Below, piece by piece: positions 1 through 4,974 of a DNA stretch of 5,118 bases. Position 1 is the first letter of the stretch; each line of letters opens with the position of its first letter. The notes beneath the pieces were generated by a model. It did no database searches and was not told the DNA's origin. It saw only the letters and a list, made by a program, of their open reading frames with translations. The position numbers and the translations under genes were made by a program. This stretch comes from Methanomassiliicoccus sp. Lineage in GTDB: Archaea > Thermoplasmatota > Thermoplasmata > Methanomassiliicoccales > JACIVX01. The stretch spans positions 1 through 5,118 of the forward strand of contig DYTM01000111.1 of the NCBI GenBank assembly GCA_020725985.1. Direction: 5' to 3'.

Positions 1-1
1 C

Positions 2-745
2 GACTCGATGTTCACCTTCCTGGTGGAGAAGGGGGTATTGTTCTCGATGGACGGTTTCGGACAGCACTACTCCACCTTCGAGAGGTTTGACGATCAGGTG
101 GATCAGGGGGTGCTCATGTACGAGGCTGCGAAGTACTACGCGAACATCCTCATGCCTTTCGGAGGGCCGTTCCAGAGGGCGCTCGAGAAGGTGAAGGGGC
201 TGGACATCAAGATACTCGCCACCTCCCACGGAATCATATGGAGGAAGGACCTGGGCAAGATCATCAACGCCTACGTCCGCTGGTCCAAAGGCGAGACAAA
301 AGAGAAGGCGGTCATCGTCTACGACACCATGTGGGGGAGCACTCAGATCATGGCGGAGGCGATCGCGGAAGGCATCGCCGCCGAGGGAGTCGAGGTCCGA
401 CCGTACAGGCTGCTCGAGAGCGACCGGAGCGAGGTCATGACTGAGGTCCTCGATGCCAGGGCCGTCGTCGTCGGCTCGCCCACGTTGAATAACGGGCTCT
501 TCCCGACCGTCGCGGACTTCATCACATATATGAAAGGACTGCGTCCCAAGGGGAAGCTCGCTGCGGCATTCGGCTCGTATGGATGGGGTGGAGGTGCGGT
601 CAAGGCCCTCCGGGAGAACCTGGAGAAGGCCGGCATGGACCTTGCCTTCGACGATCTCGAAATCCAGTACGTTCCGAAGGCGGAGGCGAGAGAGAAATGC
701 GTCGAATACGGCCGCGCCATCGCGCGAAAGGTTAAAGGCACCTGA
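2..745 (+). CDS. fprA: Flavodiiron protein (FprA/ROO family), C-terminal part, 5' end outside window
   Basis: Flavodiiron proteins are cytoplasmic enzymes that reduce O2 to water and/or NO to N2O. The frame is open to the left edge (Asp-Ser precedes the first Met at 8), so the start and most of the metallo-beta-lactamase-like diiron domain are missing. Counting from the Met at 8, the end of the diiron domain is visible: SMDGFGQH (residues 13-20), whose Asp15 matches the family's bridging iron ligand, and ATSHGIIW (71-78), whose His74 matches the last iron-ligand histidine. A flavodoxin domain runs from about residue 100 to 240, with the FMN phosphate loop TMWGST (107-112), SPTLNNGLFPTV (157-168) and GSYGWGGGA (189-197). 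The protein ends after the flavodoxin domain with no fused rubredoxin or flavin reductase module, so it is the simple class A architecture. The electron donor must be a separate protein; in methanogens the FprA donor is F420H2. The downstream iron protein at 775 is probably co-transcribed. Confidence 0.95.
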   Translation, partial: DSMFTFLVEKGVLFSMDGFGQHYSTFERFDDQVDQGVLMYEAAKYYANILMPFGGPFQRALEKVKGLDIKILATSHGIIWRKDLGKIINAYVRWSKGETKEKAVIVYDTMWGSTQIMAEAIAEGIAAEGVEVRPYRLLESDRSEVMTEVLDARAVVVGSPTLNNGLFPTVADFITYMKGLRPKGKLAAAFGSYGWGGGAVKALRENLEKAGMDLAFDDLEIQYVPKAEAREKCVEYGRAIARKVKGT

Positions 746-761
746 TCCGCTAGCCGCCTGC

Positions 762-767
762 AGGAGG
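762..767 (+). promoter_or_regulatory. Strong Shine-Dalgarno AGGAGG preceding a start-less small gene
   Basis: AGGAGG is a near-perfect complement to the 16S rRNA 3' end. It lies 7 nt before the ACG codon at 775-777 and 10 nt before a second ACG at 778-780. It is the main evidence that translation of the desulforedoxin-like frame starts here although no ATG, GTG or TTG is available in frame. Confidence 0.6.
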
Positions 768-774
768 GTTTGCG

Positions 775-891
775 ACGACGAACACCGGAGAGAACTACGA
801 ATGCGATATCTGCGGCAACAAGGTCAAGGTGGTTGAGGCTGGTGCGGGCACACTCGTCTGCTGCGGTCAGCCCATGTCCTTGAGCAGTTGA
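775..891 (+). CDS. Desulforedoxin-like small iron protein (38 aa), apparent ACG start
   Basis: Desulforedoxin is a small protein binding one Fe in a Cys4 site; the same fold is the N-terminal domain of desulfoferrodoxin (superoxide reductase). The translated frame carries [17 protein letters not shown] followed by LVCCGQPM. The spacing CX2C-X15-CC is that of Desulfovibrio gigas desulforedoxin, as is the total length (36 aa in the mature protein). There is no superoxide reductase domain: the frame stops at 889-891. It lies 29 bp after the flavodiiron gene, so it may serve as its electron-transfer partner; that role is inferred. The frame has a stop at 751-753 and no ATG, GTG or TTG before the first Cys codon at 802. 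The ACG at 775 sits 7 nt after AGGAGG and aligns with the Met of desulforedoxin (M-x-N-x-G-x-x-Y-x-C), so I place the start there. A T-to-C change or base-call error in an ATG is an alternative explanation. The identity of the fold is secure; the start is not. Confidence 0.85.
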   Translation, partial: TTNTGENYECDICGNKVKVVEAGAGTLVCCGQPMSLSS

Positions 892-910
892 GCACATTCC
901 CCTTCCCCAT

Positions 911-931
911 TCTGTCTTGTTTTTTCTTCTT
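911..931 (+). terminator. T-rich archaeal-type terminator after the flavodiiron/desulforedoxin pair
   Basis: The stretch is almost all pyrimidine with a six-T run (TGTTTTTTCTTCTT at 918-931), 20 nt after the desulforedoxin stop. Archaeal RNA polymerase terminates at oligo-T tracts without needing a hairpin. No complementary arm precedes it. Confidence 0.6.
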
Positions 932-951
932 GTGACCGACTATGGTGAAGG

Positions 952-983
952 TCGGGTTCTTTCCTCCCAAGAAAGCATCCCGA
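952..983. repeat. Imperfect inverted repeat upstream of the PHP gene
   Basis: TCGGG (952-956) pairs with CCCGA (979-983), and inside it CTTTC (959-963) pairs with GAAAG (971-975). The two helices are separated by a 2x3 internal loop and closed by a 7-nt loop. It lies between the upstream T-rich terminator and the PHP promoter, so it is probably not in a transcript of either gene unless there is read-through. It may be chance; nothing else supports a function. Confidence 0.25.
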
Positions 984-1038
984 GAACTCCTCTGGCTCAT
1001 TGGACTCTATTATCCTGGAGGGAAATTCGTTCCGAATG

Positions 1039-1048
1039 CTATATATCA
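1039..1048 (+). promoter_or_regulatory. Archaeal TATA box for the PHP gene
   Basis: CTATATATCA is the most AT-rich segment of the 892-1070 gap. Its centre is about 27 bp upstream of the ATG at 1071, the usual TATA-to-transcription-start distance in archaea, and no Shine-Dalgarno lies just before that ATG. Together these suggest a leaderless or nearly leaderless mRNA beginning at or next to 1071. Confidence 0.65.
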
Positions 1049-1070
1049 TAGAAGTTCATACCACTTCCAG

Positions 1071-1967
1071 ATGCAGGGTCGTGCGGACGTCCACGTTCAC
1101 ACAAAATACAGCGGCATCGGCCGCCTCGGTTTTCTCCGGTTCCCCGAATCGGTCGCCGATCCGTGCGACGTCGCAAGGAAGGCGCAGTCCGCCGGCCTGA
1201 ATGTCGTTTGCATCACCGATCACAACACGATCTTCGGAGCCCTCAAGGCCCAGGAATATGCGAAGGCGAACTTGGAGATCGAGGTGGTGGTGGGGGAGGA
1301 GATAACCACCGCCGAAGGGGAGCTCATCGGGCTCTACCTTACCAAGGAAATCCCTCCGCACCTTTCTGCCGCCGAGACTATCAGGAGAATAAGGGAGCAG
1401 GGCGGGATCGTTGTCGCACCCCACCCATTCAGCCTTCACTGCCCGAGCCTGGCGGACAAGATCGATCTCCTCGATATCGACGCGATCGAGGTCATCAACG
1501 CCGGGCACATTGACGGCTATGCGAACCAGAAGGCTCAGGAGCATGGATCTCCGGGGCATTGGGCGACGGTGGGTGGGAGCGATTCGCATTCCCTCAACAC
1601 GATCGCTTACGCCTACACGGTCTTCAACGGGCGAACCGCCGAGGACCTGCGGAGGGAGATACTAGCGAAGCGCACCGACGGCACGGGGAGCAGGATGCCG
1701 CTCCAGAAGGTCATCGCGTGGAGCGTTGGGGTGGTCCTCGCCTCTGACGTCCTAATCCTCCGTTCGATATTCGGCCTCATCAGGGAGGTCGACATGCACG
1801 ATCCCGTGATGAGGAAGATCAGCCTCATGGGCACCGGCAAGAAGATGCTCGCCCTCCTCGGTTCGGTCATCTACCTTACCCCGCCGATCCCCTACCTGTG
1901 CGGCATAACGGGGGAGCGGTTCCTCAAAAGGCTGGCAAGGATCCACGAGGCCGAGAACGGCAGCTGA
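1071..1967 (+). CDS. PHP-superfamily metal-dependent phosphoesterase (298 aa) with hydrophobic C-terminus
   Basis: PHP (polymerase and histidinol phosphatase) proteins hydrolyse phosphoesters with a cluster of two or three metal ions. The motif set is complete: RADVHVHT (residues 4-11, His8/His10), ITDHNT (48-53, Asp50/His51), GEEIT (75-79), APHPF (116-120, His118) and GGSDSH (168-173, Asp171/His173). About residues 1-200 form the PHP domain. The last 100 residues resemble the C-terminal extension seen in archaeal PHP proteins and contain two hydrophobic stretches, about 213-236 and 258-278, either membrane-spanning or a buried helical pair. The substrate cannot be told; histidinol phosphate is only one possibility, and no histidine-biosynthesis genes are nearby. 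The frame is open back to an ATG at 942, but that start would place the TATA box inside the coding sequence and precede the conserved domain by 43 poorly conserved-looking residues. I therefore choose 1071, three residues before the RADVHVH motif. Confidence 0.88.
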   Translation: MQGRADVHVHTKYSGIGRLGFLRFPESVADPCDVARKAQSAGLNVVCITDHNTIFGALKAQEYAKANLEIEVVVGEEITTAEGELIGLYLTKEIPPHLSAAETIRRIREQGGIVVAPHPFSLHCPSLADKIDLLDIDAIEVINAGHIDGYANQKAQEHGSPGHWATVGGSDSHSLNTIAYAYTVFNGRTAEDLRREILAKRTDGTGSRMPLQKVIAWSVGVVLASDVLILRSIFGLIREVDMHDPVMRKISLMGTGKKMLALLGSVIYLTPPIPYLCGITGERFLKRLARIHEAENGS

Positions 1968-1978
1968 TTCTTCTTTTC
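1968..1978 (+). terminator. Pyrimidine-tract terminator after the PHP gene
   Basis: TTCTTCTTTTC follows the PHP stop codon immediately. It is short and contains C residues, so it would be a weaker terminator than the tract at 911-931. It separates the PHP gene from the dehydrogenase promoter. Confidence 0.4.
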
Positions 1979-1990
1979 AGGCGGTTCGAA

Positions 1991-2002
1991 TGTAATTAAT
2001 AG
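1991..2002 (+). promoter_or_regulatory. Probable TATA box for the alcohol dehydrogenase
   Basis: TGTAATTAATAG is the only AT-rich element between the PHP stop and the dehydrogenase start. With normal archaeal spacing, transcription would begin near 2020-2026, giving a leader of about 40 nt that contains the hairpin at 2028-2055. A direct repeat ATTCGG (2013-2018 and 2022-2027) lies around the predicted transcription start and could be a regulator site. Confidence 0.5.
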
Positions 2003-2027
2003 CGCCCCTTCCATTCGGATGATTCGG

Positions 2028-2055
2028 TCCGTTCCGACATCTGCATTGGAACGGA
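2028..2055 (+). promoter_or_regulatory. Leader hairpin overlapping the dehydrogenase Shine-Dalgarno
   Basis: TCCGTTCCGA (2028-2037) pairs with TTGGAACGGA (2046-2055): eight uninterrupted Watson-Crick pairs, one G-U and one A-U, closed by an 8-nt loop. The 3' arm covers the first three bases of the Shine-Dalgarno GGAGGTG (2053-2059), which lies 5 nt before the ATG at 2065. In RNA the structure could limit ribosome access. As DNA the same sequence is a dyad that a protein could bind just downstream of the predicted transcription start. Which applies is not decided by the sequence. Confidence 0.5.
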
Positions 2056-2064
2056 GGTGTAGGT

Positions 2065-3201
2065 ATGCCGAAGAAAGTCAAAGCCGCAGTGATGTACCCA
2101 GGGAGGATGGAGACGCGCTCTTTCGACTATCCGGAGATGAAGGAGGGCGAGATGATCGTGAAGATGCACATCTCTGGGGTGTGCGGCAGTGACAAGCATC
2201 AATTCGACGGTCACCTCCAGGTTGATTTTCCTGTGATCCCGGGACACGAGAACGTCGGGGAGGTCCGTGAAACGACCCCTTCCGCCTCCGAGAAGATGGA
2301 GGTCCACGGCGAGAGGCTGCAGGAAGGGGACAGGATCCTCTGGTATCCGGACATTTCGTGCGGCGCCTGCTACTACTGCAGGTTCCTCGGCACATGGCAC
2401 TCGGCGCAATGCGAGCACCCCTTCACCTACGGATACGTCAACTGTGAGAGGGAGGAGTTCAGGCCATGGATATTCGGTGGGTGGAGCGAGCACGTCCTCC
2501 TCAGACCGGGAACGAGGGTGTGGAAGATTCCCGACGAGATGAGCGATGAGGTGGCGGTCCTGCTGGACACGATGGCCTCGACGAGGGCGATCGCCAGGGC
2601 GCAGATGACCTACCCCAATGAGAAGGAGGGATTTGGATACGGCGATACGGTCGTCATCCAGGGCGCGGGGCCGGTCGGAATCATGGCCGCGGTCCGGGCG
2701 AAAGTACTGGGCGCTGACAAGGTCATTATGATCGGGGCTCCGGATTGGCGGCTGAAGATGGCCGAGGAGTTCGGCGTCGATCAGACGATCAGCATCGAGA
2801 CCTTCCGATCGCCGGAGGACCGAATCGCCGAGATCAAGAAAATGACGAAAGGGATAGGTGCCGACCTCGTCGCGGACTGCACCGGCATACCCTCTGCATT
2901 CTCCGAGGCAGTCGAGATGGCGAGGAAGTCCGGATACGTCGTTGAGATCGGGGCCTACACCGACTACGGCCCGATTCCTTTCAACCCGTGGAGGCTCGTG
3001 GACAGGGACCTGACAGTCATAGGGCAGTTCTACTGCCCCCCGATGCAGTACGAGACGGACCTGAAACTCCTCCGCAACACCATGGACAGATTCCCGTACG
3101 AGACGATGCTCACCCACAAGGTCCCGCTTGCGAAAGCGGAGGAAGCGATCAGCGCTCATCGTGCACTGAGATCGATGAAGGCGGCGATCACCCCGCGATG
3201 A
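2065..3201 (+). CDS. Zinc-dependent medium-chain alcohol dehydrogenase family protein (378 aa)
   Basis: This is an NAD(P)-dependent oxidoreductase of the medium-chain (MDR) family that interconverts an alcohol or polyol and its carbonyl. The N-terminal GroES-like domain has the catalytic zinc site: Cys40 in GVCGSDKH and His61-Glu62 in PGHENVGE. The structural zinc cysteines are Cys99, Cys102, Cys105 and Cys116 in a CX2CX2CX10C arrangement; the last spacing is longer than the usual X7. Asp168 in LLDTMAST lies where sorbitol/threonine-type enzymes carry an acidic zinc ligand. The Rossmann fold starts at VVIQGAGPVG (196-205). At the end of its second strand (VIMIGAPDWR, 220-229) Gly224 occupies the place where NAD-preferring enzymes have Asp, which hints at NADP(H). 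Length is somewhat above the common 340-350 because of insertions around 70-85 and 106-140. The start is supported by GGAGGTG 5 nt upstream. The substrate is unknown, and neighbours give no pathway context. It ends 28 bp from the convergent gene. Confidence 0.92.
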   Translation: MPKKVKAAVMYPGRMETRSFDYPEMKEGEMIVKMHISGVCGSDKHQFDGHLQVDFPVIPGHENVGEVRETTPSASEKMEVHGERLQEGDRILWYPDISCGACYYCRFLGTWHSAQCEHPFTYGYVNCEREEFRPWIFGGWSEHVLLRPGTRVWKIPDEMSDEVAVLLDTMASTRAIARAQMTYPNEKEGFGYGDTVVIQGAGPVGIMAAVRAKVLGADKVIMIGAPDWRLKMAEEFGVDQTISIETFRSPEDRIAEIKKMTKGIGADLVADCTGIPSAFSEAVEMARKSGYVVEIGAYTDYGPIPFNPWRLVDRDLTVIGQFYCPPMQYETDLKLLRNTMDRFPYETMLTHKVPLAKAEEAISAHRALRSMKAAITPR

Positions 3202-3229
3202 ATTCCTCTGTTCTTAGTCTAGGTTCTAC
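3202..3229. terminator. Short convergent intergenic spacer, possible weak terminator
   Basis: Only 28 bp separate the stop codons of two convergent genes. On the plus strand the sequence is pyrimidine-biased (ATTCCTCTGTTCTT), which could end the dehydrogenase transcript. On the minus strand there is no T-run here, so the opposite transcript probably terminates inside or beyond the dehydrogenase 3' end, giving overlapping antisense ends. Confidence 0.25.
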
Positions 3230-4636
3230 TCAATGCGAGTGCTCGTGAGCGTGCACGTGTCCAGGCGGCTGGAGCCTCCCGAACGCGCCCACGACCGCCT
3301 CGGTCAGGGCCGGATGGATTGTCTGGCTCCTGGCTATAGGAATGAATGACTGGTCCCCTGCGTTCATCAGGTAGACCAGCGGTTGGATCAGAATCGCCGC
3401 CTCGGGCCCGACGATGTTTGCTCCCAGGATCCTTCTAGTACCCGCCTCGACCACCACCTTGACGAAGCTTTCCTCGTCCCCCATGGCATATCCTTTCGCG
3501 CAGGTCGAGTACTTGTTGACCCCGACGAGGATGTTGTATCCCTTCCCGATGGCTTCCTCCTCGGTCATTCCGACGCCCGCGACCTGAGGGTAGGAAAAAA
3601 CGGCATGGGGGACCGCATGTTCATCCAGCTTCATCCTCACCTGGCCGAAGGCGTTGTTCCACGCGACGTCGCTCTCGTAGTTGGCGGTGTGGCGGTACAT
3701 GTTTCTCCCGATAATATCGCCGAAGGCCCATATCCCCGGGATGTTGGTCTCGAGGAACTCGTTGACGACGATGTATCCTTTCTTGTCCAGGGCGACACCG
3801 GTCACCTGAGCGCGGAGCAGGTCCGCGTTGCTTCTTACGCCTGTCGCTACGAGAATCTTCTCCGCCTCCGCCTCCCGAACCACTCCATCAGACCTGCTCT
3901 TGTGTACGATCGTGCTGTGCTTCCAGCCTTTCTTCACTTCCACGAGATCCTGGTTGACCCAGACGTCGGCGAACCTGGACATGGTCTTCAGGACGAGGGC
4001 GCTCACCTCAGGCTCCTCTTTCGGGAGAAGCCTGGGGTTGTGCCCGACGATCGTGACCGCCACACCGAATGAGGAGAAGAAATGGGCGAACTCGCATGCC
4101 TTGTATCCCCCTCCCAGGATCGCGATGCTCTTCGGCAGGGACTCGATGTCGAACACAGTCTCGGAGGTCAGATACCTGGATTCCTTCATCCCCGGAACGT
4201 CGGGAACGGCGGTCCTCGCACCGCAGGCGATCATGACCTTGTCCGCCCGGATCTGCTTGTCTCCGACCTGCAGCGTCTTCGGTCCGACGAAGAATCCCGT
4301 CGTATGGAAGAAGCCCAGCTCCTTGTCCGCCTCCACCCCCCGCTCCATGCCGCCGCGGTCCTCGAGGACCAGCTTCCACATCCTCTTCCTCACCAGGTCG
4401 AAGTCGACGTCCTTCACTTTCGCGTTGAGGCCTACCCTACCCGCCTCGCCGATCATCCTGATCAAATCGGCCGGGTAGATGAGGATCTTGCTCGGGATGC
4501 AGCCCCGGTTCAGGCAAGTCCCGCCGAGAGGCCCGTTCTCCACCAGCGCAACCTTCAATCCCTTCTTGCGCGCCCGGTCGACGACGTTCATTCCCGCTCC
4601 AGAACCGATTACGATCAGATCGTACTCCTCGACCAT
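3230..4636 (-). CDS. Pyridine nucleotide-disulfide oxidoreductase, dihydrolipoamide dehydrogenase-like (468 aa), with C-terminal His tail
   Basis: This is a cytoplasmic FAD-dependent enzyme that passes electrons between NAD(P)H and a disulfide substrate. The FAD-binding motif is VIGSGAGM (9-16). The redox-active disulfide is in GGTCLNRGCIPSK (38-50; Cys41, Cys46). The NAD(P) motif is GGGYKACE (175-182). The second FAD motif is GIWAFGDIIG (301-310; Asp307), and the dimer-interface catalytic pair is His441/Glu446 in HPALTE. Length fits the family. KACEFAHFFSSFG and the HNPRLL segment after the second Rossmann strand resemble mycothione reductase-type members as much as classical Lpd, and the usual acidic NAD-selecting residue is absent there (VGHN, 197-200). 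No 2-oxoacid dehydrogenase, lipoyl protein or glycine cleavage gene is adjacent, so the disulfide substrate is unknown. The protein ends in (HX)4H (460-468), a probable metal-binding tail. The start has only a modest G-rich ribosome site (GGGGG) 5-9 nt upstream. Confidence 0.9.
   Translation of the reverse strand: MVEEYDLIVIGSGAGMNVVDRARKKGLKVALVENGPLGGTCLNRGCIPSKILIYPADLIRMIGEAGRVGLNAKVKDVDFDLVRKRMWKLVLEDRGGMERGVEADKELGFFHTTGFFVGPKTLQVGDKQIRADKVMIACGARTAVPDVPGMKESRYLTSETVFDIESLPKSIAILGGGYKACEFAHFFSSFGVAVTIVGHNPRLLPKEEPEVSALVLKTMSRFADVWVNQDLVEVKKGWKHSTIVHKSRSDGVVREAEAEKILVATGVRSNADLLRAQVTGVALDKKGYIVVNEFLETNIPGIWAFGDIIGRNMYRHTANYESDVAWNNAFGQVRMKLDEHAVPHAVFSYPQVAGVGMTEEEAIGKGYNILVGVNKYSTCAKGYAMGDEESFVKVVVEAGTRRILGANIVGPEAAILIQPLVYLMNAGDQSFIPIARSQTIHPALTEAVVGAFGRLQPPGHVHAHEHSH
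3233..3259 (-). other. Codons for the alternating histidine tail
   Basis: The last nine codons read H-V-H-A-H-E-H-S-H, five histidines at every second position, directly before the stop. In an extended strand all five imidazoles would project from one face, a common way to bind Ni, Zn, Cu or Co. The tail follows the conserved HPALTE helix region by only 13 residues, so it would sit near the dimer interface and active site. Confidence 0.85.
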
Positions 4637-4667
4637 CTCTGCCCCCGTCGGATATTGGAGTTCGCGG

Positions 4668-4679
4668 CCTTAATTAGTT
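4668..4679 (-). promoter_or_regulatory. Probable TATA box for the disulfide oxidoreductase
   Basis: On the minus strand this reads AACTAATTAAGG, an AT-rich island centred about 38 bp upstream of the ATG at 4636. Transcription would start near 4646-4650, giving a leader of about a dozen nucleotides that contains the G-rich ribosome site. A second, weaker AT-rich element (CCAATATC on the minus strand, 4651-4658) lies too close to the start to serve the main promoter. Confidence 0.45.
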
Positions 4680-4798
4680 TCTGGAGATGGATCACCCAAT
4701 CAACAACATCGGAACGGCTCACCTTCGACCCGAGTTCGATTATGCCGTTTGCATTGATTCCGATTGTACACATGTCTGTCATGAACGGAATTGCGAGT

Positions 4799-4828
4799 CA
4801 TATGTAGTATCTAGAAAGGTTTTTCTAG
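4799..4828 (+). promoter_or_regulatory. Candidate promoter and operator dyad for the ammonium transporter
   Basis: The dyad CTAGAAAGGTTTTTCTAG (4811-4828) has perfect 7-bp arms and a 4-bp centre. Just upstream is CATATGTA (about 4800-4806), a possible TATA box; if used, transcription would start near 4826-4830 and the dyad would lie between the TATA box and the start, a usual place for an archaeal repressor site. The dyad does not match the GGAA-N6-TTCC site of the methanogen nitrogen repressor NrpR. The TATA assignment is uncertain. Confidence 0.4.
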
Positions 4829-4882
4829 TGATTTGTCTATCCGGTAGGCCAATGAAGCCGACAAATCGTGACTTCAGTCTCA

Positions 4883-4955
4883 TGCAGAGGGCCGCCCAGG
4901 GATGTGTCGAAATCATGTCCTTCCCAACATGGACTTCCCCGGCGGTTCCTCTGCA
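4883..4955 (+). promoter_or_regulatory. Long-range stem in the presumed leader of the ammonium transporter gene
   Basis: TGCAGAGGGCCGCC (4883-4896) pairs with GGCGG, a bulged T (4946), then TCCTCTGCA (4941-4955): 14 pairs including one G-U. It encloses 44 nt that can form a smaller GTCC/GGAC helix (4917-4920/4931-4934) and possibly GGG/CCC pairing. A separate small hairpin, TGAAG/CTTCA with an inner CGA/TCG (4853-4876), precedes it. The stem ends 13 nt before the Shine-Dalgarno. The shape, a closing helix around a smaller one just ahead of a start codon, is what a cis-acting RNA would look like, but I do not recognise a known riboswitch class. Confidence 0.4.
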
Positions 4956-4967
4956 CCTTTCACTGGG

Positions 4968-4974
4968 GGAGTGA
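4968..4974 (+). promoter_or_regulatory. Shine-Dalgarno of the ammonium transporter gene
   Basis: GGAGTGA lies 7 nt before the ATG at 4982 and differs from GGAGGTGA by one missing base. It fixes the start of the signal-peptide-bearing frame. Confidence 0.6.

Noticed and set aside
775..891. Reading the small Cys protein as a rubredoxin or a full superoxide reductase
   Set aside because: Rubredoxin has two CX2C motifs; this has CX2C plus an adjacent CC pair. The frame stops after 38 residues, so the superoxide reductase domain is absent.
343..897. Minus-strand open frame of 184 codons across the flavodiiron and desulforedoxin genes
   Set aside because: It is antisense to two genes with clear motifs, and its Ser/Arg-rich composition shows no recognisable domain.
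942..1070. N-terminal extension of the PHP protein to an ATG at 942
   Set aside because: It would place the TATA box inside the gene and precede the conserved HxH motif by an unusual length; the family normally begins a few residues before that motif.
1996..3159. A 387-codon open frame on the minus strand opposite the alcohol dehydrogenase
   Set aside because: It runs antisense to a gene with complete MDR motifs, has a His/Arg/Pro/Asp-rich composition typical of a shadow in GC-rich coding DNA, shows no domain, and would span the dehydrogenase promoter region.
4725..4750. TTCGATT element resembling a tRNA T-loop
   Set aside because: The flanking bases cannot form the 5-bp T-stem, and there are no acceptor, D or anticodon arms around it.
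3383..4807. Long plus-strand open frames (3383-4072, 3828-4478, 4082-4807) opposite the disulfide oxidoreductase
   Set aside because: All are antisense to a gene whose FAD, disulfide and NAD motifs are intact over its full length; none has a ribosome site or domain signature.
4687..4974. Plus-strand open frame of 95 codons in the divergent spacer
   Set aside because: It has a GGAG 3 nt before the ATG, but there is no recognisable domain, the frame runs through the dyad and the long stem, and the only AT-rich element upstream is too close for a TATA box. A real small gene cannot be wholly excluded.
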